A DNA stretch of 48,588 nt from Hypsibius dujardini (Eukaryota > Tardigrada > Eutardigrada > Parachela > Hypsibiidae). The translations under genes and the position numbers were made by a program. Where the stretch lies: the NCBI GenBank assembly GCA_001579985.1, contig LRSR01012727.1:1-48588 (forward strand), given 5' to 3'. Below the pieces are notes generated by a model that was given only the letters and a program-made list of their open reading frames with translations, was not told the origin of the DNA and searched no databases. Below are positions 29,860 through 41,300 of this stretch, in pieces. Each line of letters starts with the position of its first letter. Position 1 is the first letter of the stretch.

Positions 29860-31272
29860 GCCTGTCTGTCTGTCTGTCATTCTGTTTCTCATTCTGTCTC
29901 TCTGTCTTCCTCGCACCCTGGGGTCCTGCAGGTTAATGATCTGTCCAACTGCGATTTTCAGACTTGCCGAACGCGACTAATGACCAACCCCGACGGGACC
30001 TTTGTCTTCTCGTCCATCTTCCCCGGACGCTATGATGACGGCGGTTTCCGCCCGGCCCACATCCACTTTCAGATCACGCCTCAAGACGATCGGATTGACG
30101 CAAGGCGGCAGCGCCCCTTCACCACGCAGATGTACTTCGCACAGGGTAAGTGGGACTTTTTTGCCCTTTTTTATCCACATGGTTTTCAGTCGAAATTCAC
30201 AACCACTAGCAAAGGCAATTTAGTGGGAATCTGCTTCTGTATCAATCAAACCTTTCTTGGCAGTATCCCATCTAGAATACGAGGTAAAGGCTATTAACCA
30301 GGCCGTTTTAGAAATCGTAACTTAACCAGGCCGGTTTTTTTCAACGTTGATTTCCTGGCGCTGCAGTGCTGCCATGCCATAGCAGATGGCTTGAAAACAT
30401 TCATGAAAATTCTCTGACCAATGTTAGTTCGTTCCTAAGCTTCACGGTTCGAATTCGGGTACAAAAAAGGAAGGGAAGAATCTCAATGGAGAAGTGTGCA
30501 AGCAGTCCGGTAGAGGCGCCACTTCGGTTCCTTATGCGTCGTCGTTTCCTAAAAAATGACTTATGCGCCACCTGCTGGCCTGCCGGCCTGGTTAAGTTAC
30601 GATTTTAAAAGGGCCTGGTTAATAGCCTTTACTTCGTACCATTTAAAATTGATTGGCATCAGCCACTTATTTTTCGGAACTCAAGGGGAGGAGCTATGGT
30701 GGGTTTTTTCCGTGAAATTACGTTTGCAATTCCAATCTTCTCTGAGAAATACATATAGCTTCGCCCCCCAATATCCGAGAAATATTTGACCGATATGGAG
30801 TGCGAGCTGCTTCAGAAGCATTTCCCATTTTGCACGTGAAAAACTTCTTGCTTAATTTTTCCGTTAAGGCAAAATAATTTTTGCTTACTGTTAGCAGTCT
30901 ATTTAGCAAAAATGATTTTGGCTTCGTGAAACTATTAAGCAAAAATGATTTTAGTTTAATGTAACAATTTAAAAAAATGTTTTCACATGCAAAAAAAGGG
31001 AAATGCTTTTGTTTGAGGTAAGTGTCTGTAGGTAGGTAAAAAGGCACACAAGAGTTCCACACCAGGACTCGATTGCGAATGATCCTCTCAATATAATCCT
31101 CGTAGTGCATTTCCGTAGTTTGGTTTTTCTTTTAGACCAATTTCTTAATCCTCACGACTCCTGTGGTATCTGTGCGTCGGGGGACCCAACCCTGATCACA
31201 CATGTCAGTCATCAGTCGGACATCAAGACCTTCGTCGGCACTTGGGATGTTCTTCTCGCAGGAAACAACTGA
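29308..31272 (+). CDS. Secreted intradiol ring-cleavage dioxygenase, copy A, 4 exons
   Basis: The family inserts both atoms of oxygen into catechol-type rings, cleaving between the hydroxyls with Fe(III). Exons 29308-29422, 29517-29797, 29962-30145 and 31136-31272 join in phase to 238 residues. A signal peptide is seen (MPSLLHLLFVLTISQIM...), so the enzyme is secreted. Motifs: SPDIEGPYY, NDRLILNGTIRQ, VLDIWHANADGVYSD with the first Tyr ligand (~122), then FPGRYDDGGFRPAHIHFQI with the second Tyr (~156) and both His (~165, 167), spaced as in protocatechuate-type enzymes. The C-terminal part HDSCGICASGDPTLITHVSH and FVGTWDVLL follows. Intron 2 is almost wholly CTGT repeat; intron 3 (990 bp) holds two MITEs. 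The substrate is unknown; plant or environmental phenolics are a guess. All metal ligands are intact. Confidence 0.93.
29808..29885. repeat. CTGT array filling dioxygenase A intron 2
   Basis: About 17 CTGT units in a 164-bp intron (29798-29961). Confidence 0.95.
30280..30636. mobile_element. 357-bp MITE with ~50-bp inverted ends in dioxygenase A intron 3
   Basis: Left end CGAGGTAAAGGCTATTAACC, continuing through AAATCGTAACTTAACCAGGC; the right end is its inverse with few mismatches. TA flanks on both sides (30278-30279 and 30637-30638), as in Tc1/mariner-type MITEs. No coding capacity. Confidence 0.88.
30816..31008. mobile_element. 193-bp MITE-like inverted-repeat element in the same intron
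   Basis: Ends AAGCATTTCCC...GTGAAAA and the inverse TTTTCACATGC...GGGAAATGCTT. The middle has a direct repeat AAGCAAAAATGATTTT twice, about 40 bp apart. The target duplication is unclear. Confidence 0.65.
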
Positions 31273-32504
31273 AAAGCCTTCTTGCGAATGCATTGTGGAT
31301 TCAATCTTCTGAGAAACGCTGATCTCGTTTTTATTTTTTAATACTCGCATGCGTAGTCTTTACTCTATGCTATACTCATTTTATTTTATGCATGTGACGG
31401 CTGAATTTATTCATTAAATTGGTTTGGCTTCGTACTTTACCAGATGTTTTTGTAAGATTTTCAAAGAACCAATTTTGATCGGAACATTTGGATTTACCGA
31501 ACTTACCTTAACGTATTTATTGGCGATGGTGGGATCATTGACATTTGCTTCATTTGCACGGGCAGACTTATTATTTGTTTATTTTTGAGACCAAATAATA
31601 CCTTGAGGCACTTTGCAAGCGAAAAGTCTTCTGATTTTTAGCGAAATTTCAAAGCTGATAATTTCTAGTTTTGACGACGTTATTTGTATTAATTATATAC
31701 ATATTCTGCTACAATGTCGTATGGGAGGAATTTCCTGTGAGTGGCCCTGCTTTTTTGATAAATCAAAAAAATTACCACAAGGGCAAGGCTCAACTAAAAA
31801 AGTCAGTCTAACTGTTCGTATATTGTCCCGATGGATGGAGTTTTGGCGGCATCAGCTTTTTGATGTGTCTGTGTCTGTGCCAGTATCTGTGTCGGTGTCT
31901 GTGCTTGTGTCTGTGTCTGTATCGATTTTTGTGTTTGTGCCGGTATCTATCTCTGGTGTATGTGTGTCTTTGCCTGTGTCTGTGTCTGTGTCTGGTTTAT
32001 GTGTGTCTTTGCGTGTGTCTGTGTCTGTGTCTGTGTCCGTGTCTGTGTCTGTGTCTGTGTCCGTGTCTGTGTCTGTGTCTGTGTCTGTAACTAGGTATGT
32101 GTCTGCGTTAATTTTTTTTAATTTTTTGACGAAATTATATCTCTCTTTTCCGGAAACCACCGACTATACTGCGATTGTTTGCGTATGAGTGTGTATACAA
32201 TGTCCAGTCTCGCATTACAGTAGCGGTATTGTCCGTTCACCGCGAACATAAAAATCGCACGTGCGAAAAATGCCGTCAGTTCTTTTCGTATGCACTAGCA
32301 CTGGACTTTTCACAATGATATTGCGCTTCACATGGCGTTTCCTTTGTTCGCCCCAGCACTAACAAACAATCTTAGGCTGGTAGACAAAATTTAACTCGGT
32401 CATATTTTGTCTGCCCCCTCTGCGTGATCCCTTCTAAATATAAGTCTCATTTCAGGTTTTATTTTTTTTGGCGGCAATTCTGCCAGACATTTTTCGCATG
32501 TGCC
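31273..32504. other. Intergenic between the two dioxygenase genes
   Basis: It holds a TGTGTC hexanucleotide array (31862-32090) and otherwise AT-rich DNA. No gene seen. The promoter of copy B must lie here. Confidence 0.55.
31862..32090. repeat. TGTGTC hexanucleotide array, ~230 bp
   Basis: Mostly TGTGTC units with CGTGTC and TTTGCC variants. Because 6 is a multiple of 3, all six frames stay open over it, which creates long spurious open frames. Confidence 0.93.
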
Positions 32505-33730
32505 ATGCTATCTCTAATTTATATCAGTTTCCTCTGCACATGGTCATCCTCCACGGCCTTCGCACGAGCCGCTGCACAGCCGAATCTGCTGAAGAGTCTT
32601 GGATCAACAACAGGTAAAAACATTGGCAAGACAAACGTTGTAAAAATGTCAATTATAAATAAGTATTCACCTTCCGTCAACTTGAAGTTTAGGGAAAAAT
32701 ATTAAATGCTCGAAAGTATTTTCAGGTAAAACGAAAAACAGTGCCAATTTAATAAAAATATTTATACTCTTGGGAAAAGTATGTTTCAATTTACAATGTG
32801 TGTAGACAGCAAACGCCAGCTGCTGCAGACATCTTGCAAGGTTACTTCGAAGGACATTGAAGGACCTTTCTACAAACGCAACGCTCCGATCCAACAGATC
32901 ACACCAGCATTGGTTCCACAAGTCTGCAAGAACAACGTGGCTAACGACCGTTTGATTTTGAACGGAACCATTCGGCAGATTTCGGACGGCAATCCGTGTG
33001 GAAAACCAACACGAGCGGTCTTGGACGTCTGGCAAGCCAATGCCGACGGGGAGTACTCGGACCATTCCGCCCTGTCCACCGATTTTGTAGGTCTGAAGGA
33101 TGAATGTCTGCCTGTCTGCCTGTCTCCCTATCTCCCTATCTCCCTGTCTGTCTGTCTGTCTGTCTGTCTGTCTGCTGTCTGTCTGTCTGTTTGTCTGTCT
33201 GCTTGTCTGTCTGTCTTCTGTCTGACTGTCTGTAGATGGTCTAGTGTTAACTGGCCTGGCCACTTATCCTTCCATATGCATAGGCTTGCCGGACTCGATT
33301 GGTAACGAACCACGATGGAACCTTCACGTTCTCCTCAATCTTCCCCGGACGGTATGATGACGGTGGCTTCCGGCCAGCGCACATCCACTTCCAAATCACT
33401 CCGCTCGATCTCAATGACCGCGCAATTGGGAAAACCCTGACCACGCAAATGTATTTTGCACAAGGTATTCCTTCGTTTATTTGTGCCGAACACCTTACAC
33501 ACGTGCACTGTCTAATGCGATTTCGTTGGAAATAATCGTAGTTAGAAGAATTGGAATGCATCACATCCTTTCTTTTCTCCTCCACAGACCACTTCTTAAA
33601 GCCCCATGATTCGTGCGCAATGTGTAGCTCGGACGATCCGACCTTGATCACCCACGTCAGTCATCAAACGGACATCAAGACGTTTGTCGGCACGTGGGAC
33701 GTGTTGCTATCATCAGACGACGCAAACTAG
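32505..33730 (+). CDS. Secreted intradiol ring-cleavage dioxygenase, copy B, 4 exons
   Basis: Tandem paralogue of copy A. Exons 32505-32613, 32806-33086, 33284-33464 and 33588-33730 give 237 residues. Exon 2 is exactly the same length as in copy A (281 nt), and all three introns sit at equivalent sites and phases. Signal peptide MLSLIYISFLCTWSSSTAFA. Iron ligands are retained: NADGEYSD (Tyr), FPGRYDDGGFRPAHIHFQI (Tyr, His, His). Other conserved stretches: SKDIEGPFY, NDRLILNGTIRQIS, and DDPTLITHVSHQTDIKTFVG. GPFY replaces GPYY and the C-terminus is SSDDAN. Introns are shorter than in copy A and lack its MITEs. Probably the same enzyme class with a somewhat different N-terminal substrate region; both look functional. 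Confidence 0.93.
33128..33238. repeat. CTGT array filling dioxygenase B intron 2
   Basis: CTGT units with a few single-base slips inside the 197-bp intron 33087-33283, the same intron as in copy A. Confidence 0.95.
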
Positions 33731-33944
33731 CCGTTTACGCGCGCAGACAAGGGGTCTCACACACTATCGTTGGTCTTGAATTTTTTATTGATCCTGGTCA
33801 TTTTTGTGTAAGATTAATTTGTTGGGGCGAGTCATCGTGGTCGAGCTATCGTGTGTCTTGGTCATAAGAGTGGCTAGATAAGTTCCAGGCAGAAACATTT
33901 ATTCCAGGTATACCTAGATAAAAATCTAGGCAAACACCAGACAA

Positions 33945-34190
33945 ACTAACAGACATGTAGATAAACATGTAGACAGACAGGTATGCAGTTAGACAGAAAG
34001 ACAATTAGGCAGCCAATCGGACCGAAAAACAGAAAAACAGACTGACAGACAGACAGACATACAAACAGACATAAAAACAATCAGCATACAAACAAACAGA
34101 CAAACGGATAGAAAGACAGCCAGGCGGGTAGACAGACGGACAGACAGACGGACGGAAAGAAAGATAGACAAACAAACAGACAGACAGTTA
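33945..34190. repeat. Degenerate CAGA-type tract
   Basis: Loose gacagacagaca / aaacagacaaac units. Confidence 0.85.
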
Positions 34191-34599
34191 ATTATGTGGT
34201 CGTTCTCGGCTGTCTTGATTGCATGAATCCCAAGAAAAAATTGATGTATATGCGATGATGTGAATACTTACGCTAGTCAACCAGATAACAAGTGGTCACT
34301 GGCAGTCCGAATGGCGTCATCTTTCGGGGATCAGGTTACTGAGTGTCGGGATTCGTTTTCCGGGCTGCTCTCGCAGAGAGGACTAGCCAGTCTAAAGCTA
34401 CAGTTAAACATCATGAGATAGAAATCTACGGAAGACATTAATTAATATTTATTGCGCAGAGTAAGTTGTAGTTCATGCGAGGAACTAGCTCCTTGCAACG
34501 GAGGAAGAATTTCCAGTAGACACAGACCCTGAAACAGATGGGGTGTTTGAAATTTATATACAAATATACGAAGACGAATAGCGGAAATATGGCTTATCT

Positions 34600-34639
34600 A
34601 TCTATCTTTCTGTCTGCCTCTCTGTCCGTCCGTCCGTCC

Positions 34640-34684
<45 letters not shown>

Positions 34685-34745
34685 CCTGCCTTGTCTGTCT
34701 TTTTATCCACCTGTAGGTCTGTGTCTACCTGTCTGTCTGTCTACC
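34600..34745. repeat. CTGT/CCGT tetranucleotide array
   Basis: A short CCGT run passes into CTGT units, then degenerates. Confidence 0.92.
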
Positions 34746-35168
34746 TGTTTATCTGTTTCTGTTTGTGATAGACTGCGAACAAACTGTTTATTGGCATATA
34801 ATCCAGCCTGATCATAGTTATATCAAATGGGAGAAGAGGCACGCCCGGAACGAATGGATGTAAACTTAATATATAATATATAAATAAAAAAGAATCTCTT
34901 CAAAATATCCTCTTCCAAATCTACATGCAGCTGTAAACAGGTAAAAAGAATATTGTCTGGAAGATACGAGTGCGCCGAGAAAATCAATATAAAAACTAAC
35001 GAACGAACGACAGAAGTCGAGTCTGTCTGTCTTTCAAAACAAACATGCGCCCAAGAGAGAGAAAACAGCCAGCATCAGGGATAGTTGTGTGGATGAGAAC
35101 AGGCATCGTCATAATCATCATCACAGGGAAGAAGAGGGTGGGCTTCGCGGAAAAAGTCCGCGTCGTTT

Positions 35169-35344
35169 TTAGCTGTCTGCTTTGGAGGAGAGCGGCTGCC
35201 TTCGTCGGGCAAGATTCTCCAGCACGGAATGAATGTGGAGGCATCGGTCCTTCTGTTAAAGGAGAAAACAAAGCAAAACAATGTGAAGAAACTGATATGA
35301 AGTACGGTATTGCGGAAGCCAGACGATGGCAATTCGTCTGTCGC

Positions 35345-35389
<45 letters not shown>

Positions 35390-38300
35390 GCCTGTCTGTC
35401 TGTCTGTCTGTCTCTTTGTCATCATCACAATGATCAACAAAGAGAAGTTGGTTTCATCGGTGAAAACTGATATGAAGTGTCAAGCATTAAGCGGAAGCCG
35501 GAAGGTGACAAGTGGGAGACTGTTGCACTTACAATCATATTCGTATCCGATTCCGGCGCATCGGATGGCTTACGTGCTGAAAGCGCAGCGTCCATTTTGA
35601 GTTTCTTTTTCAGCACCGGCACTTGGTGCGGCTTGAAGGTGCGACGGACGGTGAGGCGTTCCGGGTAGAGCTCGAAATAATACTGGTGCGTGTTGACTGT
35701 CACCCTGCATCACAAAGCAACAGACACAACTTCAGCGGCCACCAACCAACTAATTAATCAATGTATCAAGCAAAATGAATTTACTAAAATCGAAACAAAT
35801 AAGAAAAACTCGCCTTCATTTTTAACGTACTTTCCACGCGGATATGTTTATTTTGTTAAATTCTTCCCACAAGTATTCCGATAGTTCTACTGTATACCAG
35901 AAAGTGCGGCTTAAAAAGCTTTCTACCATTACTTAACACAACCTGCATAATCAAATAACAGTATACATATACAAAATTAAAAGAATTAAAAGATCTTGCG
36001 TATGTGTTAATGGAGTTTAAATAAAACTAAAATAATATCTCTGCATCCGATTTTAAATAAAAAATAAAAATAACTCAACCACAATTTGGGATTTTAAATA
36101 AAATAAAAAGATAATTGATCCAAATTAAAAATAATTTGTTTGGCTAATTTAAATAACATTGTAAAGGTGTTTAAACAACATTTCCCACAAACCTCTCTTT
36201 CGCCTTCATGGTGACAAATTGGTTGGTGGCCTTGTTGACCTTTAAGTCGCAGATGAAGCAATGCTGAAGGGGGTACTCTTTGGGTTTGCCCTTGGCGAAG
36301 GTCTGCGAGTCCATCACACAGCAGCGACCCAACACCGCGTCCAACTTGACCGTCTCCAGGTGATGGGACGTCTTGAGCAGTTCCTGCTCGAAAAAGCTCC
36401 TCGACGCCTCGTGGAAGGTCTCATGCGGCCGCAGATAGTGCCAGCCAAAGATCCACTTCACCCCGGCGCTGTTCATCCACATTTTGTCCACAAACAAAAT
36501 GTCCACCGTCAGGGGGTCGTAGAGGAGGCCCGGTAAGGGCGGCTGCCGGTCCTTGGTGAGGTAGACGCAGTCCCCCACGCGAACGTAAAAGTTCTGGCAG
36601 TTCGGGACGAGGAGCGTGTTGTAGCAGTCGAGGTTGTCGGGATTGGAGGCGGCCGGGAGGTTTTGGTGGATTTCCCGGGGAAGGGGCCGCGGGGCGCACC
36701 GGTCGCAGAGGTAGGAGGCGTTCCTCCCGATGGGAATGTGGCCGACGCATTCGCAGTGCTGCCAGTTCTGTAAGCGGGCAGGGAAAAGGAAAAACGCCTT
36801 TTAAGATCATACTGCAGATGATAAAGATGAACAGACAGCTGCTCGACAGGCAGACATCAAAATAAATAGGGTTAGGCCAGTCTGTGATGACTGGCCCAAT
36901 CCTAATTGGAACAGAACAAAACATTCCATTCCAAAAGAATCCCGTGGAATGGAACGGTACAAGCGGAAGTGGAATGGAACGGTACAAGCGGAAGTGGAAT
37001 GGAATGGTACAAGCGGAGGTGGAATGGAGTGGAATCAGTTTTACGTGAGCTCCAGTTCCAAAGGAACTGGAACTGGATTAGGGTTGTTTAAATCAAGTTT
37101 CTGAATTTAATTAAATTAAAATGATTTATTTCAAAGTAAAACATTTGGTTTCGTGTAATTTAAATATCAAATTCCAATTAAAATCACTGTTGATTTAAAA
37201 CAGTTTTTACAGTTCATAATTTCAATTTGATTTCAAATCAACACGTGCGCAGACGCATGAGTTTAAATTAAATTGCAAATTCGACTGTAAAGTCTCGTCG
37301 TATGAGTGTCTGAGTCCGGAAATCTGGATTTACATGGCAGGATTCAGTATAGTACCCGCAATGCCAAATTTTTACGTCACTCAACCGATAAAAGCTGTCA
37401 ATTGGTGTACCTTGCAGCGATCGCATTCGACCATGGTGCTGTCTTCCATGTAGATGCCGCAGATGCAGCGAATCACTTCCTCCTGAAACGGTGGGGCGCT
37501 GTACTTGGCCACGTCCGCCACACTGGGTTCCCACGCGACGGGTTTGAAATACTCGGCTGGGAAGCCCTGGCTGGCAGGGAAAAGCGCCTTCACCGTGGTG
37601 GAGCACAGTGCGGGAAGACTTGTGATTAAAATCTGCGGAACGATTTTCTGCGGAGACAAAAAAGAATCACTAACTGTTTTTCATCCGTTTAATTGTCTGC
37701 ATAAGTCTCTGCTAGTCAGTTGGTCTGTCTGTTTGTCTGTCTGAATGTCTGTCTGAATGTCTGTCTGAATGACTGTCTGAATGACTGTCTGCCTGTTTGT
37801 CTAAATGTCTGTCTGCCGGTCTATCTGTCCGTATTTTTTAGAAATCCATACCGGCCGTTTGCCACCGCTCCTTCGTCCCAGAGCCACACCATGCCTCCGA
37901 TTCCTCCCCAGGAAGATCATGTGCTTCAAGCTGAACTGGGCCTCTCGCCACATCTCCGCCGGGTCACTGGCGGCGGTTTCGGCACTAACCGCCACCCTTT
38001 CCTTAATCACCGGCGCAGGAATGACCAGCGATGCGGGCTTGGGACTGGACACGGCTGAAGACGACTGTGAAGCATGTGCCGACAATTCCGCCGTCGAGGA
38101 GGACGCCGCCGTCTGCTTCTTCTTCATCAGCAAGCCGTTTAGCTTCTGGCTCTTCTTCACTCCGATCGTACCTAGAGTAATTCACATAATTAATATCTTA
38201 GTATAAAATGAATTCGAAATCGTGAAAACACCAGTACGCTCCCAGTATATTAAATAAAATACTTTTTAATCGTATTAAAAATTCAAGGTTCACACGATTT

Positions 38301-41300
38301 TACTTTAGTTAAACGATTTTCAGAGTCATTACTTCATTTTAATTAAATTTTCATACTGCACATGGAAATCACTTTAAAATGTGATTCGCAATTCATGAAT
38401 TCAAACCCAAAACAAATTTAAGCAACACAAGTATCCACTCAAAATAACATCGAATAATATAATGAATTTAATTACCTGCGTAAAAATTGTGTGCAATATA
38501 ATTTTTCATTGTTTTCAAAGGTATGTATACACATTTCCTTGGAAATATCATGAAAATAATTGAAACTAATTGAAACTAACTAATTGAACCTTCAGTTATC
38601 GCAATGTATTTCATGTTACATTTAATTTTATCAATTTAATGTTATCAAAATTGAGAATGGTGATGAAAGAAGAATTACCACGACAGGACTTTGTGCCGCA
38701 AAAGCACTTTTGCGGTTGTTCGTCGAAGCTCTCAAACTTGTAATCATATGTAATCTCCTGTCCCGCGGGGATGTCTTCGCGGGCGAAGAAGGCCATCCGG
38801 TCCTGGCCGTTGACGAGCCACTTTTGCGTCTGGCTGTTGGGCTCGCAGGAGTGGTTGATGAAGCGGGCGATACTGCCGCAACGGTAGGCGTCAATCACCT
38901 TGTTGTGGTCCAGCTTGAGGAAGTAATGGTGGGCGGCTTCCTTGTAGCCCTTCTCCTTCATCCGGTCGATGAATTTATCCGTGGAGAGGACTTCGCCGAT
39001 GTATTCGCAAATGAAAGTGCCTGGGAAAAAAACATCGTTACTTCATCCGGATTCTAAGACCAAGTCAAAATAAATTTAACTATTATTTTTATTTAATATT
39101 ACTTTTTAGTATATTTTTTTTGTAAAAATTTAATATAATTATAGAGTAGTCGTGTGTTAACAATAAAATCTGAAAATCCACTCAAGCTTTCGAGATAAAC
39201 TCAATGCTGGGCGAGACTTGGACTAACCGAGTCCACAGCCAAATAGTATTTTTTTAAATAACGTGTTTGAATTTAAGTTCAACATTAAAATCAATTTAAT
39301 CCCCGGTCAAAACTACATTTCATTTAAATCCAAAGCCGATTTTTGAGCCATATAAATTGCATTTTAAATGCATATAAGAAAACACTACAACCACCTAACC
39401 AATCAATCGAATGGGAAGACGCTTTAGTTTCAAAAGAATCTTCCCCGCACCTCTGCGCTCACTCACCCTTCTTAATGTTGGACTTGCAGCGCACCCCCTG
39501 GCCCTTTTGCGGCGTCTGGAAGAGCTCCAGGTCCGCGACGCCCTGACCGCGTTGGATGGTCTGGTTGGAGCAGCGAGTGCCGCACGGACAGGTCGCCGGG
39601 TCGCACTCCATGTAGCTGTTACGGCTGCCGCAGCTGTCGCCACAGCCAACGGCGTTGGGCTGGTCCGCTGGCGGCGGCCGACACTCGCACAGCATCAGAT
39701 CCGAGTCGGGGTGCTTCTTCCGCAGCCGCGCCTCCGAGTAGCTGTTGCAGGTCATCTCGTAGTCGCCCGGCTTCACGCCACCGGCCGCGCTGTTGCGCCG
39801 CTTCGCCGGCGACGGGGAACACGACGCTGCCGAGGATGACGTCGATGGTGCGTCCTTGTCGAGGGGACGCTTTTTCCTCGGACTCGGAGTGTTAGCAGTG
39901 GTAATGGTGGGGGATTTTACGCTCGGACTGATGGACATCGACTTCGGTGAGGAGACGCTCAGGGAACTCTGAAAACATGATTACAGCTTTTGTAATGACA
40001 ACGAATTAAAAAATGTGTAAAACAATAACTTTCTTTATTTACATTTCCTTTTTATTTATTACTTGATTCATTTTATTCCTTGTATTTCATTTTATTTCAT
40101 GTCTTCTTATTCCATTTTATCTTATTTCTTTTTATTTCATTTATTCTTATTCCATTTTATTTCATTCCCTTTTATTTCATTTCATTTTACTATTTCATTT
40201 CATTTTACTATTTCATTTCTAACGGAATACGGAATATAGCTTTAGTAATTGCAGCGAATTAAAAAGGTACAAAAACAATGAATTTTTATTTTTCTCTTTA
40301 TTTATGACCCAACTTATTTTATCCACAATGAATATATTTTATTTTGTATGTACTCGTACGGTTTTTCTGAAACAGTATGGTGAGCGTGCCGATAACCTAC
40401 TACAGCTATGTTCGAGAAAGAGAAGGTCACGAGAAGCACCTTAATCCGTTCTTGAAATAGTAAAAGTATTTTAAGCACAAATAATATAATTATATTTAAA
40501 GCCCAAATTTAAACGCTGAAAAGTATGGCTTTTTTGGTTAAAGAGAACATCTTACTAATCAGCAAAACTAGAGCAATCCATCAAGCAATCAAGCAAGTGC
40601 GAACCAGTAGTGTGATAAGTTGCGAAACATATGGCAATCAATCAATCCAGCAATAACTTTCACGCCTCACCTGCGGCGAATTAGTGTAGGCCTTGCCCGT
40701 GGCCTGGTTAAACTTCAACGAAATCTTGAGCGTCGGTATCTTCGGCGAGACTCCGGATGTGCTTGCAGAAGTCGCAGAATCCTTTGCTCTGGAGCCAGTC
40801 GCGGAAGTGGCAGCAGCGGGAGAAGTAACGGCTGGCGTTCTCGACGAAGACGTCGCTCCATTCTTTTCCCTTCCTACAACAAAACCCCCGAAATTAATAT
40901 TAGCGCACGCACACAACACGTTGCAGTCAAAAAAAAATAATCAAAAAAAATGAGATAACTGGACCTGTATTGATTCTAAGGGGATCAAACAGTGCACGAT
41001 ACGGCAGCAGGACGTTACGGAATTGCCATTCAATGGAAGGGATATTTTTAGGCATGATAGTAAATTAAAATAATTCCCGCTCTTCAAATCCTCGCCAATG
41101 AGGACGCCAAGGAAGTTAAGGTGATGAGAAAAGTTTCACAACGCCCGAGGAGGTAAGTCTTTAGTGACGGTTGAGGTCGGCGGCCGAATAGAAACAAGCA
41201 CACAAACAGCGAAATGCTTGGGTAACCGAGTCAAGCCATTAAACTCGTTCGACACATTGCATTTATGCACTGACTGAGTCACATGGCTTCACGCGGTGAG

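Larger units (their letters stand above)
33731..35168. other. Intergenic between dioxygenase B and the ASH1-type gene
   Basis: Contains a degenerate CAGA tract (33945-34190) and a CCGT-to-CTGT array (34600-34690). No gene seen. The two neighbouring genes converge here. Confidence 0.5.

Noticed and set aside
31613-32188. 191-codon open frame with Val-Ser repeats, and its antisense Asp-Thr repeat
   Set aside because: Both come from the TGTGTC hexanucleotide array, which cannot produce stops in these frames.
29308-33730. Dioxygenase genes as bacterial contamination
   Set aside because: Both genes have three in-phase GT-AG introns, signal peptides and the same CTGT arrays as the neighbouring animal genes.
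35075-35252. Acidic C-terminus for ASH1 in another frame (reads RRTDASTF... to 35075)
   Set aside because: That frame does not match the phase left by exon 10 with either donor; the GTAAGT donor at 35532 joins in phase to the 27-residue ending.
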